NCBI GenBank assembly: GCA_934277975.1 | Contig: CAKQWE010000002.1 | Coordinates: 97,843 to 161,842, forward strand | Direction of reading: 5' to 3' | DNA from: an uncultured Spirochaetales bacterium | Lineage (GTDB): Bacteria; Spirochaetota; Spirochaetia; Sphaerochaetales; Sphaerochaetaceae | DNA length: 64,000 bases | Part shown: positions 59,728-64,000 of the stretch, piece by piece | How positions within the stretch are numbered: position 1 is the stretch's first letter | How the letters are laid out: each line of letters opens with the position of its first letter | Program-made: the position numbers and the translations under genes | Notes under the pieces: generated by a model | Database searches by the model: none | Told to the model about the DNA's origin: nothing | What the model saw: the letters and a program-made list of their open reading frames with translations, nothing else

Positions 59728-59799
59728 AGCAGCAGACGAGGATCGAACTCGCGTAGGCCACCTTGGCAAGGTGGTGCGTAACCACTACGCTACTGCTGC
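59728..59799 (-). tRNA. tRNA-Gly (anticodon GCC)
   Basis: 72 bases. Acceptor GCAGCAG/CTGCTGC, anticodon stem CCACC/GGTGG with loop TTGCCAA giving GCC, T arm with GTTCGATCC. Discriminator U; CCA not encoded. Confidence 0.95.
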
Positions 59800-59925
59800 A
59801 AGACAGTGCTTCTTATAACATTTTTGAAGAAGTTAGGCAATACCCTTTGGCCTTTTTTCAAAAAAACACCAAAAGCTAACGAAGCATACTTGAAACATTC
59901 CTCTGGATTATCTAGAGTCCTTACT

Positions 59926-60004
59926 GTCGAAGGGGCGGCTCCAAAAGCCAACGCCTCGACTACATTTCAATCTCTGACGGGATTTAAGCTCTACTTGCTC
60001 CGTC
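59926..60004 (+). promoter_or_regulatory. Structured leader of metK
   Basis: Two stems before the ribosome binding site: GTCGA (59926-59930) / TCGAC (59956-59960), extended by GG.GCG/CGCC with an inner GGCT/AGCC stem, and GACGG (59976-59980) / CCGTC (60000-60004). AAGGAGGG follows. It does not match the consensus of SAM-I, SAM-II or SMK riboswitches that I know, so ligand control is only a suggestion. Confidence 0.4.
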
Positions 60005-60034
60005 TAAGAAATAGCTAAAGGAGGGAAGACAGAC

Positions 60035-61087
60035 ATGCTGTTTTCTACAGAAATGGTAAGCAAATACCATCCAGACAAGTTTGCAGATCAAGTTTCAGAC
60101 GCAATCCTCACCTATTACCTAAAGCACGACCCGTATGCGCATGTGGCCTGCGAATGCCTTGCAAAAGGGAGAACGGTAGTCCTTGGAGGGGAGATAACCT
60201 CCACATTGGACGGAAAACGGGAGCATCGGGCTATTGTTGAGGACATCGCCTTCCGTCTTGGATATCACGTTGACGACTTCGTGGACCTAATCACGCCGCA
60301 GTCCGTGCAGATAGGGGACGCCGTCAATTCGTGCAGGACCCTTGGTGCCGGCGACCAAGGCATGATGTTTGGCTATGCGTGCAGAGGAGGCCGCTACCAC
60401 CTGCCATACGGCCAGGAACTTGCAATTGGAATAATAGGCGCAATAGAGGCCGATGTCTCTGAGAACCCGTCCTCAATCCTCAAAGGCGATGCCAAGACGC
60501 AGGTCACGACCAATTTGGACACTCCAAGGTACAGGAAGGACGTTGACACCGTCCTTGTATCCGTGTGCCATAAGGAAGGTGTGTGCCTAGAAGAAGTAAG
60601 GTCCTATGTGCAGCGCCTTTTGGAGGATGTCCCTGGTGCATTGGATGGGAAGTTGCTTATAAATCCCGCTGGTGTATGGACTTTGGGTGGACCTGATGCC
60701 GACTGTGGTCTCACTGGACGCAAGATAGTGTGCGACCAATATGGCGGCTATGCCCCTGTTGGCGGTGGTGCGTTCAGCGGAAAGGATCCCACGAAGGTCG
60801 ATAGGAGTGCCTCCTATATGGCCCGTCGCATAGCTGTGGACCTTGTTGAAAGGCATGGACTTGAGGACTGCACCGTGCAGCTTGCATATGCAATAGGTGA
60901 GACTCTGCCGGTGTCTGCAAACGCCGTTGGCCATCATGCAGACGGCTCGTTGTTCGAGGAAGGTGCTTCGTTGTACAGAGACTACGACCTGACTCCTGAG
61001 GGTATGATAGAGTTCCTTGGTCTTAGAACCTTGGACTACTCAGCCATAGCGGGAGGAAACCATATGATCCATTTCCCTGAGGTCTGA
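60035..61087 (+). CDS. metK: S-adenosylmethionine synthetase, short divergent form
   Basis: 350 residues against 380-400 in most bacteria. All three domains are present: STEMVSKYHPDKFADQVSDA with the catalytic His, VLGGEITST, GAGDQGMMFGYA, GDAKTQVTT, LTGRKIVCDQYGGY and GGGAFSGKDPTKVDRSASY with the catalytic Lys/Arg. It makes SAM from methionine and ATP. The missing residues are in surface loops and the C-terminus (ends HMIHFPEV). ATG 60035 follows AAGGAGGG. Possibly a laterally acquired lineage of MetK. Confidence 0.93.
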   Translation: MLFSTEMVSKYHPDKFADQVSDAILTYYLKHDPYAHVACECLAKGRTVVLGGEITSTLDGKREHRAIVEDIAFRLGYHVDDFVDLITPQSVQIGDAVNSCRTLGAGDQGMMFGYACRGGRYHLPYGQELAIGIIGAIEADVSENPSSILKGDAKTQVTTNLDTPRYRKDVDTVLVSVCHKEGVCLEEVRSYVQRLLEDVPGALDGKLLINPAGVWTLGGPDADCGLTGRKIVCDQYGGYAPVGGGAFSGKDPTKVDRSASYMARRIAVDLVERHGLEDCTVQLAYAIGETLPVSANAVGHHADGSLFEEGASLYRDYDLTPEGMIEFLGLRTLDYSAIAGGNHMIHFPEV

Positions 61088-61260
61088 GGTCGTTGCGCTT
61101 CTGCGGAACTCTATGTAAATTTACCGTTTCTTTACGCAATTGCTTCGTTTTGCAACGATTTGCGTTTGTCACAGCGCACCTTTTTGAAATATATTGGTTG
61201 GTATTGGCTGCGCTGTGGCAGTTGCTTTGTCATTGCCTATGCCATGCAAGGAGTTTTTCA
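61088..61260. other. Spacer between metK and the transporter gene
   Basis: 173 bases, open in the frame of the next gene but without membrane-protein or other homology. No hairpin noted. Confidence 0.4.
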
Positions 61261-62577
61261 ATGTCATCGTCTACAATGTTGGCTTTGGTTCTTTTCGTAA
61301 TCACATACGCTCTTATGATGGTGTTCCAGAAACGTAGACCCTACATAGCGTGCGGATCCGCCGTCGTCTATCTTGTCCTTGGTCTTTCAGACATGTGGGG
61401 CATGGACTTCGCATCGGCGTTTGGAGCCATAGACTTCAATGTGCTGCTGATGATCGCCGGCACAATGGGGACCGTCACCTTGTTCATAGAAAGCAGGATG
61501 CCTCTTCGTATGTCGGAGATGATAATAAGGCGTGTTCCAAACACAATGTGGGCCGTTGCCATGCTCACTCTGTTTGCAGGTGTCATATCCGCTTTCGTGG
61601 ACAACGTTGCAACCGTCCTCATGGTGGCTCCAATAGGTCTTGCAATATGCAAAAGGCTGGGTATATCGCCGGTTCCTGTCATCATAAGCATTGCAGTCTC
61701 ATCCAACCTGCAGGGTGCAGCAACCCTTGTTGGAGATACTACCTCCATCCTTCTTGGAGGGGCTGCGGACATGAACTTCCTGGACTTCTTCTTCATGGAG
61801 GGAAAGCCCGGCATGTTCTTTGCAACCGAGCTTGGCGCCCTTGCATCCCTCTTAATTGTGCTTTTCCTGTTCCGTCATGAAAAGCAGCCCATAGACGCAA
61901 AAGTGGAGACCGTAGTGGATGACTATGTTCCATCGTATCTAATGGTGGGGACGGTTGTACTTCTCATAGCCGCTTCGTTCGTTCCTGAACCAGCTGGTGG
62001 ATCAGCTCTTGCGATCTGGCATCTCAGGAACGGCCTAATCTGCGTCACCATGTGTCTCATTGGCATAATATACGAGTGCTACAGGCAAGGCGGTTCATCT
62101 CCTTTGAAGAACGTCGTCTCCAACATGGACTTAGACACCATCTTCATATTGCTGGGTCTCTTCGTTGTGATAGAAGGCATACGCTCCGCCGGTGTCATAG
62201 ACCTCATTGCTGGCCTGTTCTACAGAATCGCCGGCAACAATCCTTTCCTTCTATATACATTAATAGTGTTCATTTCAGTTGCGTTGTCCGCTTTCATTGA
62301 CAACATCCCATACGTCACTACAATGATCCCCGTTGTGGCAAGCCTTGCTTCAATGATGGGCAGGGAGCCCCTTGTCTTCTACTTTGGGCTTCTCATAGGT
62401 GCAACCCTTGGCGGAAACCTCACTCCAATAGGGGCCTCAGCCAACATCACCGCCATTGGAATCCTTCGCAAGAACGGCTACGAGGTCAAGAATTCCGATT
62501 TCCTTAAGATTGGCGTTCCTTTTACACTGGCGGCTGTTGTTGTGGGATACTCCTTCATCTGGCTCGTCTGGGGCTGA
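61261..62577 (+). CDS. NhaD/ArsB-type ion transporter (SLC13-like)
   Basis: 438 residues, about 11-12 membrane segments in an inverted repeat: VLLMIAGTMGTVTLFIES, SAFVDNVATVLMVAPIGLA in the first half and SAFIDNIPYVTTMIPVVASL in the second. The paired DN motifs and GNLTPIGASANI loop are typical of Na+/H+ antiporters of the NhaD and arsenite-pump ArsB group. Substrate (sodium, arsenite or dicarboxylate) cannot be fixed; no ars genes are near. ATG 61261 has AAGGAG eight bases upstream; the long open stretch before it is not membrane-like. Confidence 0.85.
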   Translation: MSSSTMLALVLFVITYALMMVFQKRRPYIACGSAVVYLVLGLSDMWGMDFASAFGAIDFNVLLMIAGTMGTVTLFIESRMPLRMSEMIIRRVPNTMWAVAMLTLFAGVISAFVDNVATVLMVAPIGLAICKRLGISPVPVIISIAVSSNLQGAATLVGDTTSILLGGAADMNFLDFFFMEGKPGMFFATELGALASLLIVLFLFRHEKQPIDAKVETVVDDYVPSYLMVGTVVLLIAASFVPEPAGGSALAIWHLRNGLICVTMCLIGIIYECYRQGGSSPLKNVVSNMDLDTIFILLGLFVVIEGIRSAGVIDLIAGLFYRIAGNNPFLLYTLIVFISVALSAFIDNIPYVTTMIPVVASLASMMGREPLVFYFGLLIGATLGGNLTPIGASANITAIGILRKNGYEVKNSDFLKIGVPFTLAAVVVGYSFIWLVWG

Positions 62578-62612
62578 TTTCTTGGTCTTTCTGCAATCTC
62601 CGTTGTCGCTTC

Positions 62613-62648
62613 ACGGGGGCCGTGCATCATAGCACTGTCCCCCGTTTT
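62613..62648 (+). terminator. Structured hairpin A / terminator after the transporter gene
   Basis: Outer stem ACGGGG (62613-62618) / CCCCGT (62640-62645), 5' internal loop GCC, inner stem GTGC/GCAC, hexaloop ATCATA, 3' internal loop TGTC, then TTTT. It starts 36 bases past the stop codon and works as a terminator. The same architecture recurs at 62722. Confidence 0.75.
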
Positions 62649-62721
62649 GCTTCTAGGATATTGGCAGAAATCCCTGCGAAATGGGAGTCTTGGCTCTTTG
62701 CGGTGATAACTGCGTCTGTTC

Positions 62722-62760
62722 GAACCGCACCGTACAACATAGTACTGTCGCGGTTCTTCT
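62722..62760 (+). ncRNA. Structured hairpin B, covarying sister of hairpin A
   Basis: Outer stem GAACCGC (62722-62728) / GCGGTTC (62750-62756), internal loops ACC and TGTC, inner stem GTAC/GTAC, hexaloop AACATA, then TTCT. Compared with hairpin A, the inner and outer stems change sequence but keep pairing, while the loops CC, CATA and TGTC stay constant. Confidence 0.5.
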
Positions 62761-62802
62761 TCCTTGTTCTGACCGCAAATGACATTGAACGAGGCCCGAT
62801 GA

Positions 62803-62864
62803 TGTGCGATTTTAACTGTTTTTCATTTGATTTCGCACACTTATGTGCGATTTCGTCCTTTTTT
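62803..62864 (+). promoter_or_regulatory. Mutually exclusive hairpins with T-tract
   Basis: TCGCACA (62833-62839) can pair with TGTGCGA at 62844-62850 (4-base loop) or with TGTGCGA at 62803-62809 (23-base loop). CCTTTTTTCC follows at about 62857. This is the layout of a terminator/antiterminator switch, 270 bases before the lipoprotein gene. Confidence 0.45.
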
Positions 62865-62979
62865 CCATCAAAACAGCATACGAGGGGGTTGTCCAGCGGT
62901 TTGGATAGGAAAAGCTATATCGAAAACGCTGAAAGAGGGGGCTTTGGATATAAAGCCTCTTTCTGTTCAACCATCCACA

Positions 62980-63024
62980 ACCGCCACAAGCGGCTCAAGC
63001 GCCATAAGAGCCACAATAGTCAAC
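62980..63024. repeat. Tandem array, five 9-bp units
   Basis: ACCGCCACA, AGCGGCTCA, AGCGCCATA, AGAGCCACA and ATAGTCAAC in exact 9-base phase, degenerate. It precedes the lipoprotein gene by about 110 bases. Confidence 0.55.
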
Positions 63025-63132
63025 GCATGGGATGGATTTGACATTAACTTGACAATATGCTGGGGGGGGTAGACTGATGTCTGTCAGTCGGGGAGAACAT
63101 CTATCATGCCCCGCTGTCAAAGGGGTAGATAA

Positions 63133-63960
63133 ATGAAGAAGAACGTTTTGATTGTCGCTTTGGTTCTGCTTGTCGCTCTTGTGGGCTGTGCGGAACATGA
63201 GTGTTCGTGGAAGGAAGTTGGTTCCACTGCACCTACATGCACCGCCGATGGCGAAAGGGTCTTCAAGTGCGAAGGTTGCGGAGCAACGAGGACTGAGAAG
63301 CTTGACAAGCTGCCACATGAGCTATCGGATGACGGATGGACATTCAATGGTGAAAAGTTCAAGTACGAGCAGAAATGTGCGTCTTGTGGCGAAACTCAGT
63401 ACAAGGAAATCGAGTCAGGTGTTAGGGTTCAGGGAATAGCAGGTTTCGAGGACAGACTCTTTGCGACTGCAAACGAAGCTTATGCTACTATAAAGGCTTT
63501 CCTGCAGAATAAAGGTGGTGTTGACGATGATCCATATATTGAAGAAAGCTTGACGAATGAAGAATTTGATGGTGTTTTTACGGAAAATGGTAAGATAACA
63601 TGGGTTGTATATGGAGAGCAGGATTTAATTGAATCTTCAGAAAAACCATATCTTTTGACTTTTGGAAGGGTTTCCGCACATTATAACCATGATAGGCATA
63701 TAAGCGGAGTAACTATTACTGGAGGCAATGAAAAAGCCAAAATAAACTGCAAGAGTGAAGAGGATAGAGGATCTTCTTGGCATTTCTATTCTGTTGCACA
63801 AGAAACAGGCCAAAAAAACAATGACGATGTTGGTTTCTCATTGGTTTTTAAGAATATCACAATTGATGCAATTGATGATAAAATGAATTTGGTTCCAAAC
63901 ACGAACCATAAAGCTGGAGATTATTGGCTCTTCACGGAATCCTTGGGGATGAAGTTCTGA
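63133..63960 (+). CDS. Lipoprotein with CxxCG repeats, mosaic C-terminus
   Basis: 275 residues. Lipobox VALVGC with acylated Cys19, so an exported lipoprotein. Residues 20-100 hold two zinc-ribbon-like units (CTADGERVFKCEGCGATR; then YEQKCASCGETQY), as in many gut surface proteins. From about base 63480 the DNA becomes visibly AT-richer and the protein changes to a beta-rich part with YLLTFGRVSAHYN and SLVFKNITIDAID, resembling the start of a parallel-beta or pectate-lyase-like surface domain. It ends at TGA 63958-63960, but other frames stay open to the window edge, so it may be truncated by a frameshift. ATG follows AGGGG. Confidence 0.7.
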   Translation: MKKNVLIVALVLLVALVGCAEHECSWKEVGSTAPTCTADGERVFKCEGCGATRTEKLDKLPHELSDDGWTFNGEKFKYEQKCASCGETQYKEIESGVRVQGIAGFEDRLFATANEAYATIKAFLQNKGGVDDDPYIEESLTNEEFDGVFTENGKITWVVYGEQDLIESSEKPYLLTFGRVSAHYNHDRHISGVTITGGNEKAKINCKSEEDRGSSWHFYSVAQETGQKNNDDVGFSLVFKNITIDAIDDKMNLVPNTNHKAGDYWLFTESLGMKF

Positions 63961-64000
63961 CGGATGGAATCGAAAGGTACCTTACGAGGGTGAAGAAGTA

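Noticed and set aside
59900..60034. SAM-I, SAM-II or SMK riboswitch before metK
   Set aside because: The stems and conserved bases of those classes are not present; only an unclassified structured leader is reported.
28143..63024. Tandem arrays as CRISPR
   Set aside because: Units are 9-10 bp with no spacers, and no cas genes are present.

Overview
The window reads as chromosomal DNA of a host-associated spirochaete, most likely Sphaerochaeta-like. The grounds are an archaeal-type UMP kinase, secreted binding proteins whose signal peptides end in A-Q-G or A-G-G-E-K-E without a lipobox cysteine, a spirochaete-style sigma-like protein, dense co-directional operons and a carbohydrate/peptide-scavenging gene set. 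This placement is inference: there is no rRNA in the window, and I saw no CRISPR array or prophage.

Layout. 1-5.8 kb: end of a radical SAM gene, pyrH, a nuclease-like gene, and the vitamin B6 locus (pdxR divergent from pdxST, with a perfect inverted repeat between them). 5.8-12.5 kb: a tripartite tricarboxylate transporter (tctC-tctB-tctA) with a metallo-beta-lactamase-fold protein, a phosphohexomutase and a DeoR regulator; three TTGCGAAAA repeats precede the promoter. 12.6-15.1 kb: an Ntn-hydrolase, a chloramphenicol-acetyltransferase remnant and a short-chain dehydrogenase. 15.3-28.1 kb (all minus strand): a coherent peptidoglycan-sugar locus. It holds a peptide ABC transporter, an esterase, MurQ, a BadF-type sugar kinase, a MurP-like EIIC that has no EIIB domain, two SIS-domain paralogues, NagB and a mutarotase-like protein. 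An identical 13-bp palindrome lies just upstream of both transcription units.

28-37.4 kb: NAD(P)HX repair enzyme, an N-acetylhexosamine-kinase-like protein, a MATE exporter, an acyltransferase/membrane protein pair, an ORF6N protein, an internally deleted ISL3-type element, tRNA-Leu(GAG) and a small HExGH protein. 37.7-43.5 kb: a second complete peptide ABC transporter. 43.5-49.2 kb: DUF2812 protein, FabG-like dehydrogenase, oligoendopeptidase F, RdgB and a sigma-like protein. 49.5-58.6 kb: housekeeping genes, namely a coiled-coil protein, rplT-rpmI-infC with a leader attenuator, fba, nth, tatD, clpX, clpP and tig. 58.7-64 kb: ybaK, a cupin, tRNA-Gly(GCC), a divergent metK with a structured leader, a NhaD/ArsB-type transporter, a 550-bp region rich in RNA structure, and a lipoprotein.

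How it fits together: the 15-28 kb locus looks able to import muropeptides or amino sugars, phosphorylate MurNAc/GlcNAc in the cytosol, remove lactate (MurQ) and deaminate glucosamine-6-phosphate (NagB). No GlcNAc-6-P deacetylase (nagA) is present in the window. Noncoding DNA is unusually rich in structure: intra-operon hairpins after every binding-protein gene, short tandem arrays with 9- or 10-bp period, a 45-bp dispersed repeat and a pair of covarying hairpins at 62.6-62.8 kb.
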